Origin: Candidatus Alangreenwoodia gallinarii
GTDB taxonomy: Bacteria > Bacillota > Clostridia > Peptostreptococcales > Anaerovoracaceae
Assembly: GCA_904398315.1 (NCBI GenBank)
Contig: CAJFPD010000112.1
Location: forward strand, 1-38,320
Direction of reading: 5' to 3'
Length of the DNA: 38,320 nt
The notes under the pieces were generated by a model. The model saw nothing but the letters and a program-made list of their open reading frames with translations. It did not search any database and had not been told where the DNA came from. The translations under genes and the position numbers were made by a program. Shown here piece by piece: positions 16,250 through 28,647 of this stretch (position 1 is its first letter; every line of letters begins with the position of its first letter).

Positions 16250-16669
16250 TTATTCCTGTTCATCGCTGTCTTCTTCCGATTCCGCACCGGGTATGAAATT
16301 GCGCGGAGGGTGATAATTGAAACCTTTCTGCCGGTATTCACGGATCTTATCCAGTTCCATCACGTCTATAATATCTTCTTTGGAAATAATGCCGGACATC
16401 CGGATATCCACAACTCCGCCTGTCATCATGACAAGTGTCGGAGCGGAACTTATCTCAAACATCTCGGTCAGCTCTTTTTCCCGCAGAATATCCAGCGTCC
16501 CGACGTTGACAATATCCTCGTATTCAGCTGCGATTTCCCCGAGAATTCCCTCGAGGCGGCCGCCGGGATCACAGAATGGCGCGGAAAGGAGGATAATATA
16601 CGGTTTTACGGAAAGTATGACTTCCTGTTCATAATTCGCATCTCTGATCTTTTTTATCAGCTTTGCCAT
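16250..16669 (-). CDS. Thioredoxin-like protein with CxxG active site
   Basis: A 139-residue thioredoxin-fold protein if started at the ATG 16669. The reading frame continues to a GTG at 16699, but that stretch is DnaA-box sequence. The active-site region reads SAPFCDPGGR: Cys33 is kept and the resolving Cys is Gly36, so ordinary dithiol exchange is not possible; a monothiol, glutathione-like or structural role is more likely. The cis-Pro loop SSAPTLVMM and the following GxVxxxxxG turn fit the fold. The acidic C-terminal tail (GAESEEDSDEQE) is unusual. It is first in a unit with the methyltransferase and the flavin thioredoxin reductase, which suggests a redox partner role. Which substrate it contacts is unknown. 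Confidence 0.8.
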   Translation of the reverse strand: MAKLIKKIRDANYEQEVILSVKPYIILLSAPFCDPGGRLEGILGEIAAEYEDIVNVGTLDILREKELTEMFEISSAPTLVMMTGGVVDIRMSGIISKEDIIDVMELDKIREYRQKGFNYHPPRNFIPGAESEEDSDEQE

Positions 16670-16691
16670 TTCGCCCGCCTTTCCACAGAAT

Positions 16692-16809
16692 TTATCCACT
16701 TATCCACAGAAAAATTCTGACTTTTCCACACGACTTATGCATATTTTACACAGAGTTATCCACACTTATCCACAATTTTATCCACATTTTCTGTGGATAA
16801 AGTGGATAA
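16692..16809. other. Remote DnaA-box cluster between trpS and the thioredoxin-like gene
   Basis: Five perfect TTATCCACA boxes lie at 16700-16708, 16756-16764, 16766-16774, 16778-16786 (plus) and 16792-16800 (minus). One-mismatch boxes lie at 16692-16700, 16722-16730 (plus) and 16801-16809 (minus). This is denser than either oriC gap, yet it is about 10 kb from dnaA. Roles to consider are DnaA titration, a datA- or DARS-like control site, or DnaA regulation of the downstream thioredoxin-like operon, whose leader it occupies. Confidence 0.85.
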
Positions 16810-16893
16810 AACCGGAAGATTTCCACAGCTCAGATACTCGCGGCTTCACAAACACCGCAGATACAGCGCAGATACGATACGGAATACCCGGAT

Positions 16894-18623
<1,730 letters not shown>

Positions 18624-18654
18624 AATCTATCCTCTCGCTGCCGCCTGCCGCCGG

Positions 18655-19089
18655 TCAGGTTCTGCTGTAATGTTTGATCATCCTGATCAGCATATTTCTG
18701 TCCTGAGCGGCAGAAAAAATATCCACCTCATCCATAAGTGCTCTCAGCATCAGCAGACCGGTGGCCGGTTCCGTCACATCCCGGTCCGATACATACGCTT
18801 CCGGAAGTTCACTGCACTTCTGAAGCATTCTTCCGCTCTGGCCGTAGATATTCCCATCGTCGATGGAAATGACGATTCCGTCCTCTCCGAGTTCACATAC
18901 GATCTGATACATCACCGTATTTTTGCAGCTGCAGAAGACGTTGGTACAGACTTCGGAAACCGCAACTTTGATGTCTTCTATATCTTCGATATCAAAGCCT
19001 GCGGTATTGGCGGCAGAAGATACTGCAAGTCTCACGACTCCTACATATTCCGGTTTACCCGGCACTGTAAATCTTAATAAATCTGCCAT
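18655..19089 (-). CDS. rsbW: RsbW/SpoIIAB-like anti-sigma factor with degraded ATP-lid motifs
   Basis: A 144-residue GHKL-fold protein resembling RsbW: VPGKPEYVGVVRLAVS (9-24), the N-box with Glu46 and Asn50 in AVSEVCTN, and the C-terminal LMDEVDI. RsbW binds its sigma factor and phosphorylates the antagonist RsbV. Here the G1 box reads IDDGNIYGQ without the usual second acidic/glycine pattern, and the glycine-rich G2 motif (GGLGL in Bacillus) is PATGLLML, so ATP binding or kinase activity may be reduced. No rsbV gene lies in the 200-base gap before it. It precedes the sigma factor by 31 bases and has an AAGGAG site. The sigma-binding role is inferred from context. Confidence 0.85.
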   Translation of the reverse strand: MADLLRFTVPGKPEYVGVVRLAVSSAANTAGFDIEDIEDIKVAVSEVCTNVFCSCKNTVMYQIVCELGEDGIVISIDDGNIYGQSGRMLQKCSELPEAYVSDRDVTEPATGLLMLRALMDEVDIFSAAQDRNMLIRMIKHYSRT

Positions 19090-19142
19090 TTCGGGTCACT
19101 CCTTTATATTTGAAAAACTTCGCCTTTTTCAGGTTTTAACAA

Positions 19143-19281
19143 GGCATGGAAAAACCGCGTCCATGCCAAAACCGCCCGCTGCCGCCGTCTGCCGCTGTGC
19201 GGACAGACGGCGTACAAAAAACGGGCGCAGGCTTTGCCGTTTATCGGGCAGGGGATAGATCACTTTTCATATACCCTGCCC
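19143..19281 (-). terminator. gyrA terminator region with three hairpins
   Basis: After the gyrA stop the minus strand has a 9-bp hairpin CGGGCAGGG/CCCTGCCCG (19282-19245), then a shorter hairpin AACGGC/GCCCGTT followed by T6 (19241-19214), then perfect 9-bp (19212-19183) and 8-bp (19167-19143) hairpins. The T6 element is the likely terminator. The first arm could also pair with CCTGCGCCCG just before the T run, so two folds compete. This fills most of the 200-base gap before the rsbW-like gene. Confidence 0.7.
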
Positions 19282-19289
19282 GCCTGAAA

Positions 19290-21782
19290 TCAAACGTCCA
19301 TAGAGGTCTGTTCCCCGGCAGAATTCTGATGCTGATCATCCCCGCCGTGATGATCCTCATTCACCACTTTTGCCATCGCGATGATATTCGCATCTTCGGC
19401 AACTTTCATGATTCTGACGCCCTGCGTCGCTCTTCCGAGCCTGGAAACATCTCCCGCCTTGATCCGGATGATAATTCCGTCGGAATTGATCAGCATGACC
19501 TCGTCGTTTTCCGTCACCGTCATGGCGCCGATGAGTTCACCCGTCTTTTTGAACTTCGCCTTGTCATAAGTGAGAAGTCCCTTTCCGCCCCGGGCCTGAA
19601 CCTTATATTCTTTCACCGGCGTGCGCTTTCCGTAACCGGCCTGTGTTACCACGAGAAGTTCCTCATCGTCTTCCGCCAGCTCCATCGCCACAACCTCATC
19701 GTCGTCTTCCAGCTGAATCGCTCTCACGCCGGCGGCGATTCTTCCCATCGGCCGCACATCCTCTTCGCTGAAGCGGATGCTCTTGCCGTGCTTTGTCACG
19801 ATGATGACATTGCTCGTTCCGGAAGTCTGCTTGATGCCGATCATCTCATCTCCGTCCTTCAGATTGATGGCGATGAGACCTGATTTTCGATTGGTGTCGA
19901 ACTGAGCCAGATCGGTCTTTTTGATCGTTCCTTTTTTCGTGACAGCGATGAGGTATTTGTCGGGACTGAATTCGCTGATCGGAATGACAGCTGTGATTCT
20001 CTCGTGCTGCATCAGATTCAGGAAATTCACAGCAGGCGTTCCCCTTGCGGTACGCTGTGCTTCCGGAATCTCATAGGCTTTCATCCGGTGCGCTTTTCCC
20101 GTGTTGGTAAAGAACAGGAGATAATCGTGAGTCGAAGTGATAATCATGTTCTTCACAAAATCGTTTTCCCGCGTGGTGATACCTGTGATACCTTTTCCGC
20201 CCCGCTTCTGCGTCTTATAGGTATCCATTGCCACTCTCTTGATATATCCGAGATGAGTCAGCGTTATTGCTACCTGCTGTTCCGGTATGAGATCGGATTC
20301 GTCGATCTCTCCGGCATCCGCTACGATTTCCGTCCTTCTATCGTCGCTGAATTTCTCTCTGATCTCCAGCAGCTCGTCCTTTATGACGCCCATGAGAACC
20401 TTTTCATCGCCCAGAATTTCCTTATACCAGCTGATCCTTTTCATCAGCTCGTCGTATTCCGTCTCGATCTTTTCTCTTTCCAGTCCCTGCAGACGGGCCA
20501 GTCTCATGTCGAGAATCGCCTGAGCCTGTACATCTGAGAGAGAGAATTTCTCCATCAGTTTCTGTTTCGCATCGTTATAGCTGGAACGGATGACGCGGAT
20601 CACTTCGTCGATATTATCCAGAGCGATGAGATAACCTTCGAGGATATGAGCCCGCTCCTCCGCTTTCCGCAGATCGTATTTCGTCCTCCTCGTGACGACT
20701 TCTTCCTGGAAAATGATATAATTATCGAGAATATCATACAGATTCAGGAGCTTCGGCTGTCCGTCCACGAGAGCGATCATGATAATGCTGAACGTATCCT
20801 GAAGCTGTGTATGCTTAAACAGCCTGTTAAGCGTGATCTGCGGATTCGCATCGCGCTTCAGCTCCACTACGATGCGCATGCCGTTTCTGTCCGATTCATC
20901 GCGGACATCGGAAATATGCTCGATCTTTTTTTCCTTGACCAGCTCTGCGATCTTTTCGATAACTCTCGCTTTATTGACCTGATAAGGGATCTCTGTAAAC
21001 ACGATCTGCATTTTTCCCTTTGAGGTCTCTTCGAATTCATATTTAGACCTCACAGTGATCTTTCCCTGTCCCGTCCGGTACGCTTCTCTGACAGCATTTT
21101 TGCCCAGAATCTGCGCTCCTGTCGGAAAATCCGGCGCTTTGATGATATCGATCAGATCTTCGATATCGCAGTCTCTGTCATCGATCATGCGCACTGCAGC
21201 GTCGATGACATCGCCGAGATTATGAGGCGGTATGGATGTAGCCATACCCACGGCGATACCATTTGAGCCGATGACTAAGAGATTCGGATATCTCGAAGGA
21301 AGTACGACGGGTTCTTTTTCATCTCCGTCAAAATTCGGCTGAAAATCCACGGTATCCTTGTTCAGATCTCTCAGCATCTGAAGAGCAAAAGGTGTCATGC
21401 GCGCTTCCGTATAACGCATGGCGGCGGCGCCGTCTCCGTCTACAGAACCGAAATTTCCGTGTCCGTCCACGAGAGGATAACGGATATTCCATTCCTGGGC
21501 GAGTCTCACCATCGCGTCATATACGGAACTGTCTCCGTGAGGATGGTATTTACCTAAAACATCACCGACGATACGCGCCGATTTTCTGTGAGGTTTGTCC
21601 GGCGTTACGCCCAGCTCCATCATGTCATACAGAATTCTCCTGTGAACGGGCTTCAGCCCGTCCCGGACGTCCGGCAGCGCGCGTGCCACGATGACGCTCA
21701 TCGCATAGTCGATATAGGATTTCCGCATGACGTTGTTTATGTCTTTATGAAGAATTTTAGTATCTTCAACCAGATTTTCCAT
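19290..21782 (-). CDS. gyrA: DNA gyrase subunit A
   Basis: The breaking-and-rejoining subunit of gyrase, which introduces negative supercoils. The 830 residues are usual. The catalytic Tyr is in [10 protein letters not shown] near residue 124, and the quinolone-determining region reads [14 protein letters not shown], with the Ser and Asp of sensitive enzymes intact. The C-terminal beta-pinwheel carries the GyrA box QKRGGKG and a second related QARGGKG, which marks it as gyrase and not topoisomerase IV. The ATG follows AAGGAG. It lies 116 bases after gyrB. The C-terminus ends in a short polar, His-rich tail (HHGGDDQHQ). Confidence 0.98.
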   Translation of the reverse strand: MENLVEDTKILHKDINNVMRKSYIDYAMSVIVARALPDVRDGLKPVHRRILYDMMELGVTPDKPHRKSARIVGDVLGKYHPHGDSSVYDAMVRLAQEWNIRYPLVDGHGNFGSVDGDGAAAMRYTEARMTPFALQMLRDLNKDTVDFQPNFDGDEKEPVVLPSRYPNLLVIGSNGIAVGMATSIPPHNLGDVIDAAVRMIDDRDCDIEDLIDIIKAPDFPTGAQILGKNAVREAYRTGQGKITVRSKYEFEETSKGKMQIVFTEIPYQVNKARVIEKIAELVKEKKIEHISDVRDESDRNGMRIVVELKRDANPQITLNRLFKHTQLQDTFSIIMIALVDGQPKLLNLYDILDNYIIFQEEVVTRRTKYDLRKAEERAHILEGYLIALDNIDEVIRVIRSSYNDAKQKLMEKFSLSDVQAQAILDMRLARLQGLEREKIETEYDELMKRISWYKEILGDEKVLMGVIKDELLEIREKFSDDRRTEIVADAGEIDESDLIPEQQVAITLTHLGYIKRVAMDTYKTQKRGGKGITGITTRENDFVKNMIITSTHDYLLFFTNTGKAHRMKAYEIPEAQRTARGTPAVNFLNLMQHERITAVIPISEFSPDKYLIAVTKKGTIKKTDLAQFDTNRKSGLIAINLKDGDEMIGIKQTSGTSNVIIVTKHGKSIRFSEEDVRPMGRIAAGVRAIQLEDDDEVVAMELAEDDEELLVVTQAGYGKRTPVKEYKVQARGGKGLLTYDKAKFKKTGELIGAMTVTENDEVMLINSDGIIIRIKAGDVSRLGRATQGVRIMKVAEDANIIAMAKVVNEDHHGGDDQHQNSAGEQTSMDV

Positions 21783-21898
21783 TTATTTCTCCTTATGAAT
21801 ACAGATGAAATCTTTCCGCTGTTCGTCTGATACGGCCCGCGAAGCGGGCCGCGGCGCGGCGCAAAAATGCGGAAATTCAGAAAATGAGCAAACCGGGA

Positions 21899-23830
<1,932 letters not shown>

Positions 23831-24018
23831 TCACTTTCTTTATGGCAGACACTTCTCGTCCGTCCGGCTTCATTCCGCGCTCTGCGGGCGTGAAAAATCC
23901 GCCGGAAAGCCGCCTCTGCCATTCTATAATTTTCTGAATCTATATGAACAGTAAACGGTGAGCCCTGAAAGCTCTCACTGCGTCTGCCGGAGCATATCTC
24001 TGCTTTTTCGCGGCATCA

Positions 24019-25170
24019 TCACGCCTGAACCCGCCCGTTTTTTTCATGATCCGCCACATCGCCGCACCCCGTACAGTCCTGTTTTTTCACTTTTCCCTGT
24101 TTCACACAGAAGACAGCATAATCCTTTAGCCGGGATACGATTCCCCGGTCAAGTTCCGTAGCGGTGATAAAAATCTGCACGCCTCCGAAAGATGTGATCA
24201 GCTGCCTCTGCCGCGTGCGGTCAAGCTCTGAGAGTACATCATCCAGCAGAAGGACGGGTTTTTCTCCCGTCTCCTCCTCGATCAGAGTCAGTTCCGCCAG
24301 CTTCAGAGAGAGAGCCGATGTACGCTGCTGTCCCTGTGATCCGTACTTTCTCACATCGATCCCGCCGATCTTCATCCCGAGATCATCTCTGTGAGGACCC
24401 CGGAGTGTCGTCCGGCGGGCCAGATCTCTCTGCCTGTTTTCCTCCAGAATCCGCAGAAACTCTCTCTTCTGCCCCGCAGTATCTCCTGCGAAGGGAATGT
24501 CAGGCTCATAGAAAAGGTCGAGCTCTTCTCTCCCCTCTGTCAGTTCTTTGTGGATTCTTCGGCTGATCGTTTTCAGTCTTTCCGCAAAGGCTCCTCTGCG
24601 CATTATGATTCTGGAGCCGTAGGAAGCGATTTCCTCATCCCAGATTTCCAGAAGAGATTCCGCCGGCCTCTCCTCTCTCAGAAGAAAATTTCTCTGATTC
24701 AGGGCTTTCCGGTAGCGCAGGAGATCGTCATAATAGACGGGACTCAGCTGACACAGTTCCCTGTCGATGAATCTGCGTCTTTTTTCCGGTTCATCCTTGA
24801 CGATGCGGAGATCATCGGGGGAAAAAATCACGATATAGATATGTTCTAAAAGATCGGATATCTTTTTCTTTTTCACCCCGTCGATCTTCAGGCTTTTTCT
24901 GTTGCGAATCAGTCCGATTTCGACACTCAGATCCTCACCGCCCTTTTCCGATACCGTTCTGATCCGTGCAAAATCCGTGCCGAAACGAATCATATCGTTA
25001 TCCCGCGGCGTCCGGAACGATTTTCCGAGCGACATGATATAGAGAGCTTCGAGAAGATTCGTCTTCCCCTGAGCGTTTTCACCGAGAAAGATGTTTACTT
25101 TCTCATGAAAACCGATCTTCAGGTTTTCATAATTTCTGAAATTTACGAGTTCGAGTTCTTTAAAATACAT
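24019..25170 (-). CDS. recF: DNA replication and repair protein RecF
   Basis: An SMC-like ATPase that helps load RecA at single-strand gaps. The 383 residues start with MYFKELELVNFRNYENL, followed by Walker A GENAQGKTN (33-41), the ABC signature around YGSQGQQRTSALSL, and Walker B PVLLLDDVLSELD. The C-terminal 20 residues, with two Cys (CTGCGD), are a small extension. It follows dnaN after 52 bases; the S4-domain gene yaaA, which sits between these two in Bacillus, is absent. The ribosome site is weak (GGCGG). The gene order is conserved for recF across Gram-positive bacteria. Confidence 0.97.
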   Translation of the reverse strand: MYFKELELVNFRNYENLKIGFHEKVNIFLGENAQGKTNLLEALYIMSLGKSFRTPRDNDMIRFGTDFARIRTVSEKGGEDLSVEIGLIRNRKSLKIDGVKKKKISDLLEHIYIVIFSPDDLRIVKDEPEKRRRFIDRELCQLSPVYYDDLLRYRKALNQRNFLLREERPAESLLEIWDEEIASYGSRIIMRRGAFAERLKTISRRIHKELTEGREELDLFYEPDIPFAGDTAGQKREFLRILEENRQRDLARRTTLRGPHRDDLGMKIGGIDVRKYGSQGQQRTSALSLKLAELTLIEEETGEKPVLLLDDVLSELDRTRQRQLITSFGGVQIFITATELDRGIVSRLKDYAVFCVKQGKVKKQDCTGCGDVADHEKNGRVQA

Positions 25171-25222
25171 AATACCGCCGGCCTGTCAGTATATCTTATG
25201 CGTATCTGTATCTCCGGCCGCG

Positions 25223-26341
25223 TCAGGACAGAATCCGCACAGGAAGTATGAGATACGTGTAGTTTTCTTCCTGCAGCGGCCGGATGACGCACGGGGAAAC
25301 GTTGGTATTCAGATATATTACGATATCATCTTCCCGGATCGCCTTGAGACCGTCCAGCAGATATTTCGAATTGAATCCGATCTCCAGATCGTCTCCTTCC
25401 ATGCGGATCGGAATTTTCTCATCCACATTTCCCGCTTCGGATTTTGAAGTAATATGAAGACGATCCCCCGCGAAGGACAGCCGGATCAGGTTGTTTCTTC
25501 CTTCTTTTGCAAGGAGAGAAGCTCTTTCGATACTGTCGATGAGAAGATTTTTGTCCGCATGGACAGTAGTCCTGAATTCCGAAGGGATCAGATCTCTGTA
25601 CTTCAGAAATTTTCCCTCGATCATTCTGAGAATAATCCGGCTGTCTTCCGTAAAGATGACAGCTTTTTTTTCATCCAGGATGAGTTCTACCTTTTTGTCT
25701 TCTTCACTTTCTCCGCCTTCTGAGAGAATTTTATTGATCTCGTTCAGAATTCTTGCGGAGATGATGATATCGGTGCTCTGATCATTTTCCGTCTTTTCGG
25801 ATGCCACCGCCATGCGGAAACCGTCGAGAGCGGCCATGGTGATAAAACCGTCCCGCATCTCGATAAGGACACCGACGATGACGCCTTTTGATTCATCGGC
25901 GCTGGCCGCAAAAGAAGTTTCGCGGATCATTTCCCGGAATACGCTCCTGTCTACTGTGATCTTTCTGTTTTCCGATACCGTTCCGATGTCCGGAAATTCG
26001 TCGGCCGGCATGCCCACGATCCGGAATTCGCTCAGTGAAGTCCGGATCGAGACGCTGTTGTGCTCTCCGAGAGTGATCTCCACGTCTTCAGACGGAAGTT
26101 TTCTTATAATATCTGTAAAAAGCTTCGCCGGCAGGACGATAGATCCGGGCTCCGATACGGTTACGCCGATTTTTTTCTCTATGCTGAGATCCATGTCTGA
26201 AGCTGTCATTGTAAGCGTTCCGCTTTCGTCCGCGGCGAGGAGAATTCCTTTCAGTATCGGCATGGTGCTCCTGGCCGTGACAGCTCTGGAGACGAAAGTC
26301 AGCGCTCTGTTTAATTCCTGCTGAGACGTTTTGAACTTCAT
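25223..26341 (-). CDS. dnaN: DNA polymerase III beta sliding clamp
   Basis: Forms the dimeric ring that tethers DNA polymerase III to DNA. The 372 residues divide into three clamp domains. The N-terminus MKFKTSQQELNRALTFVSRAV, the TMPILKGILL block and the C-terminal YLILPVRI are hallmarks of DnaN. The ATG at 26341 has GGAGGAG seven bases upstream. The upstream gap of 270 bases holds the unwinding part of oriC, so any dnaN promoter there overlaps DnaA-binding sequences; a TATAAT in the AT-rich element is a possible -10. Confidence 0.98.
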   Translation of the reverse strand: MKFKTSQQELNRALTFVSRAVTARSTMPILKGILLAADESGTLTMTASDMDLSIEKKIGVTVSEPGSIVLPAKLFTDIIRKLPSEDVEITLGEHNSVSIRTSLSEFRIVGMPADEFPDIGTVSENRKITVDRSVFREMIRETSFAASADESKGVIVGVLIEMRDGFITMAALDGFRMAVASEKTENDQSTDIIISARILNEINKILSEGGESEEDKKVELILDEKKAVIFTEDSRIILRMIEGKFLKYRDLIPSEFRTTVHADKNLLIDSIERASLLAKEGRNNLIRLSFAGDRLHITSKSEAGNVDEKIPIRMEGDDLEIGFNSKYLLDGLKAIREDDIVIYLNTNVSPCVIRPLQEENYTYLILPVRILS

Positions 26342-26386
26342 TTTTCTCCTCCAAGTTACTTTTCGCCGGTGTGAGGTCCGTTTTCT

Positions 26387-26540
26387 TGTTTATATTATAT
26401 ATTCTAGTAGCAATAGTAATAAGGCCTGTGGATATGTTGATAACTTCTGTGGATAATAGAATTTCAACAATCATTCCGCGGAAATCTCTGTGGATAATCT
26501 GCGGAATTTTTCACACGGCCTGTTTATACTGTGTTGATAA
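26387..26540. other. oriC: oriC unwinding region: AT-rich element, DnaA-trios and DnaA boxes (dnaA-dnaN gap)
   Basis: On the plus strand an AT-rich tract (26387-26403) is followed by TAG TAG CAA TAG TAA TAA (26405-26422), five of six triplets fitting the DnaA-trio rule, then GGCC and a DnaA box TGTGGATAT (26427-26435). Perfect boxes follow at 26448-26456 and 26489-26497, and TGTTGATAA boxes at 26435-26443 and 26532-26540. The order box, GC spacer, trios, AT tract is the basal unwinding system described in Bacillus subtilis. This is where strand opening most likely begins. Confidence 0.88.
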
Positions 26541-26611
26541 CTATCCGTGAAAAAAAGCATTTTCTGAAGCGTTTTTCCGCCTCTTTCTGAGTCTTTTATG
26601 AAAATCCGGAG

Positions 26612-27979
26612 TTATTCGTCCAGAATTTTGCTTTTCAGCTCTGAGATCGTACTTCTGAGAGCCTCGTCTTTCAGCATCTCGTTGGATATCTTATCGCAGG
26701 CGTGCATGACCGTCGTATGGTCTCTGTTTCCGAAGTTTTCCCCGATTTTCGGCAGGGACAGATCGGTCAGTTCACGGCACAGATACATGGCGATCTGCCG
26801 CGGATGAGCCAGATTTTTTGTGCGTTTTGACGATTCCATATCGGATACGTTGATATTGAAATGGCTGCAGACGATATTTTTGATCAGCGGTGCGTCTATG
26901 GTGCGGCTGGATGTGTCGAATACGCCGGAAAGCACCTCCTTTGCCGTCTCCTTGGTCAGAGGCTTGTTCATCAGGTTGGCGTGGGCGATGACCCGGTTCA
27001 GCGCTCCTTCGAGCTCACGGATATTTGACGTGATCTTGTCCGCAATCAGATAGAAGATTTCGAGGAGGTCTTCGTTTACCTGGATATCTTCCATTTCCGC
27101 TTTGTTTTTCAGTATGGCCACGCGGGTTTCAAAGTCCGGCGACTGAATATCCACAGGCAGTCCCCATTCAAATCTCGATTTCAGTCTGGCATCGATCGTT
27201 TCGATTTCCTTCGGAGGACGGTCGCTGCAGAATACGATCTGCTTGTTGTTTCCGTACAGTGTTTCAAAGGTATGAAACAGCTCCTCCTGTGTTCTGTCTT
27301 TTTTCTCGATGAACTGGATATCGTCGATCATAAGCACGTCGATGCTGCGGTATTTGTTCCTGAATTCTTCGTTTTTCTTGTTCTGAATGGCGTTGACCAG
27401 CTCATTGGTAAACATTTCAGAAGAAACGTAGAGCACGCGTTTGTCGGGACTGTTCTGGAGAACGTAGTGCCCGATGGCGTGCATCAGGTGAGTCTTGCCG
27501 AGCCCCGATTTTCCGTAGAGAAAGAGGGGATTGTATGTTGTTGCCGGATTTTTTGCCACCGCCAGAGCCGCCGCGTAGGCAAGCTCATTGTTGGCTCCCA
27601 CGACGAAGGTGCTGAAGTTATATCTCGGATTGAGGTTCAGCTCATCGTTTCCGGGATTATTTATGATTTTTTCGTAGTACAGTTTTTCCTTGTCATTTTC
27701 CGGTTTGTCGGGAGTTCTGTTTTCCTGATCGGACAGCACAAACTCGAGTTTCATCGGCGTTCCGAAGATTTTTTGGATCGAGCTTTCCAGTATCGGAACG
27801 TATCGGTTCTGAAGAATCGATTTTGTCATGTCGTTATAGGTGACGAGCGTGATGACACCGGAATCGAGGTCGATCGATTTCGGGACCAGAGGCTTGATCC
27901 ACGTGTTGAAACCGGCCGGCATCATTTCAGGTTCGACTTCTTTTAATATTTCTTTCCAGATTTTTATAATATTTTCCAT
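26612..27979 (-). CDS. dnaA: Chromosomal replication initiator protein DnaA
   Basis: Binds DnaA boxes at oriC and opens the duplex. The 455 residues contain domain I (about 1-85), a short domain II linker, the AAA+ domain with Walker A FLYGKSGLGKTHLMHAIG and Walker B MIDDIQFI, and domain IV with the DNA-binding signature HPRQIAMYLCRELT plus GNRDHTTVMHA. It is transcribed leftwards from TTGATT-18-TATAAT (28147-28176); a perfect DnaA box just downstream of that -10 suggests autoregulation. The ribosome site is weak (AAGGGAT). DnaA boxes flank the gene on both sides, as in bipartite origins. Confidence 0.98.
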   Translation of the reverse strand: MENIIKIWKEILKEVEPEMMPAGFNTWIKPLVPKSIDLDSGVITLVTYNDMTKSILQNRYVPILESSIQKIFGTPMKLEFVLSDQENRTPDKPENDKEKLYYEKIINNPGNDELNLNPRYNFSTFVVGANNELAYAAALAVAKNPATTYNPLFLYGKSGLGKTHLMHAIGHYVLQNSPDKRVLYVSSEMFTNELVNAIQNKKNEEFRNKYRSIDVLMIDDIQFIEKKDRTQEELFHTFETLYGNNKQIVFCSDRPPKEIETIDARLKSRFEWGLPVDIQSPDFETRVAILKNKAEMEDIQVNEDLLEIFYLIADKITSNIRELEGALNRVIAHANLMNKPLTKETAKEVLSGVFDTSSRTIDAPLIKNIVCSHFNINVSDMESSKRTKNLAHPRQIAMYLCRELTDLSLPKIGENFGNRDHTTVMHACDKISNEMLKDEALRSTISELKSKILDE

Positions 27980-27995
27980 TTAAAAATCCCTTATG

Positions 27996-28251
27996 TTATC
28001 CATCTGTTCTGTTTGAAAATCTGTGTACAAACACGCAAAATTTATGAGAATCCGATCCGTCATGATCTGTAAATGTTACGTCGTGCAGGTCCGAAAATTT
28101 GTTCCCTAACAGCATTTATTTACTTATCCCTAACTTATCCACAATGATTATAGCAGAAAAAAGCCTCTGTAATCAATTTTTTCTAATATTTCGGCGATTT
28201 CGTCTCAGATTATCCACAAAGCTCTTTTTATCCACAGATCAGATTTCCACA
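27996..28251. other. oriC: oriC subregion with DnaA boxes (rpmH-dnaA gap)
   Basis: Perfect TTATCCACA boxes are at 28135-28143, 28210-28218 and 28228-28236. Weaker ones are at 27996-28004 (TTATCCATC), 28124-28132 (TTATCCCTA) and 28243-28251 (ATTTCCACA). The 480-base gap (27980-28459) also holds the divergent dnaA and rpmH promoters. With the dnaA-dnaN element this makes a bipartite origin of the Firmicutes type. Confidence 0.88.
28147..28176 (-). promoter_or_regulatory. dnaA promoter
   Basis: On the minus strand TTGATT (28176-28171) and a perfect TATAAT (28152-28147) are 18 bases apart. A perfect DnaA box at 28135-28143 covers the expected transcription start, so DnaA could repress its own gene. 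The 5' leader would be about 160 bases. Confidence 0.82.
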
Positions 28252-28315
28252 GGTTTCCGAAAGAACTGAATCGCGGGATTTCACCGAAATACCGGCATTT
28301 TCCCGACTTTTTAAG

Positions 28316-28344
28316 TTGACAGGAAACATTGTTATATGTATAAT
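28316..28344 (+). promoter_or_regulatory. rpmH promoter
   Basis: A consensus TTGACA-17-TATAAT promoter (28316-28321 and 28339-28344), about 115 bases ahead of rpmH. It is the strongest plus-strand promoter in the window and probably drives rpmH and, through a partial terminator, rnpA and following genes. Confidence 0.9.
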
Positions 28345-28459
28345 TTATAGGCAATTATGCGCTGATTTTTCACAGTCTTTTGCGCAGGAGTAAAAAAGGA
28401 ACGGGACGACGGTAATTTATTTACACGTTTTACGGATAAAATGACGGGAGGTGTTAATC

Positions 28460-28594
28460 GTGAAGCAGACTTATCAGCCAAAAAAGAGACAGAGAAAAAA
28501 GGAACACGGTTTCAGAAAGAGAATGTCGACGAAGAACGGCAGAAACGTTCTTAAGAGAAGAAGAGCGAGAGGAAGAAAATCTCTCACCGCATAG
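28460..28594 (+). CDS. rpmH: 50S ribosomal protein L34
   Basis: A 44-residue basic protein of the large ribosomal subunit. It reads [14 protein letters not shown], then [20 protein letters not shown] and RGRKSLTA, the conserved L34 sequence over its whole length. The start is GTG (read as Met) at 28460, with GGGAGGTG a few bases upstream. It sits in its universal place between dnaA and rnpA, and is followed by a terminator-like hairpin that can make rpmH mRNA more abundant than rnpA mRNA. Confidence 0.97.
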   Translation: MKQTYQPKKRQRKKEHGFRKRMSTKNGRNVLKRRRARGRKSLTA

Positions 28595-28617
28595 ATCTCT
28601 CACCGTATGGGAAAACG

Positions 28618-28647
28618 ATAAGGCCGCGCAAAGTGGTCTTATTTTTT
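28618..28647 (+). terminator. Terminator/attenuator between rpmH and rnpA
   Basis: ATAAGGCC (28618-28625) pairs with GGTCTTAT (28635-28642) with one G-U pair, followed by a T run to 28647. Since no clear promoter lies between it and rnpA, it likely gives partial termination so that L34 is made in excess over RNase P protein. Confidence 0.8.

Noticed and set aside
16670-16699. GTG start extending the thioredoxin-like protein by ten residues
   Set aside because: The extension is DnaA-box sequence and has no ribosome site; the ATG at 16669 gives a normal thioredoxin-fold start.
24090-24115. Half parS site TGTTTCAC in the 3' part of recF
   Set aside because: The second half of the palindrome is missing.
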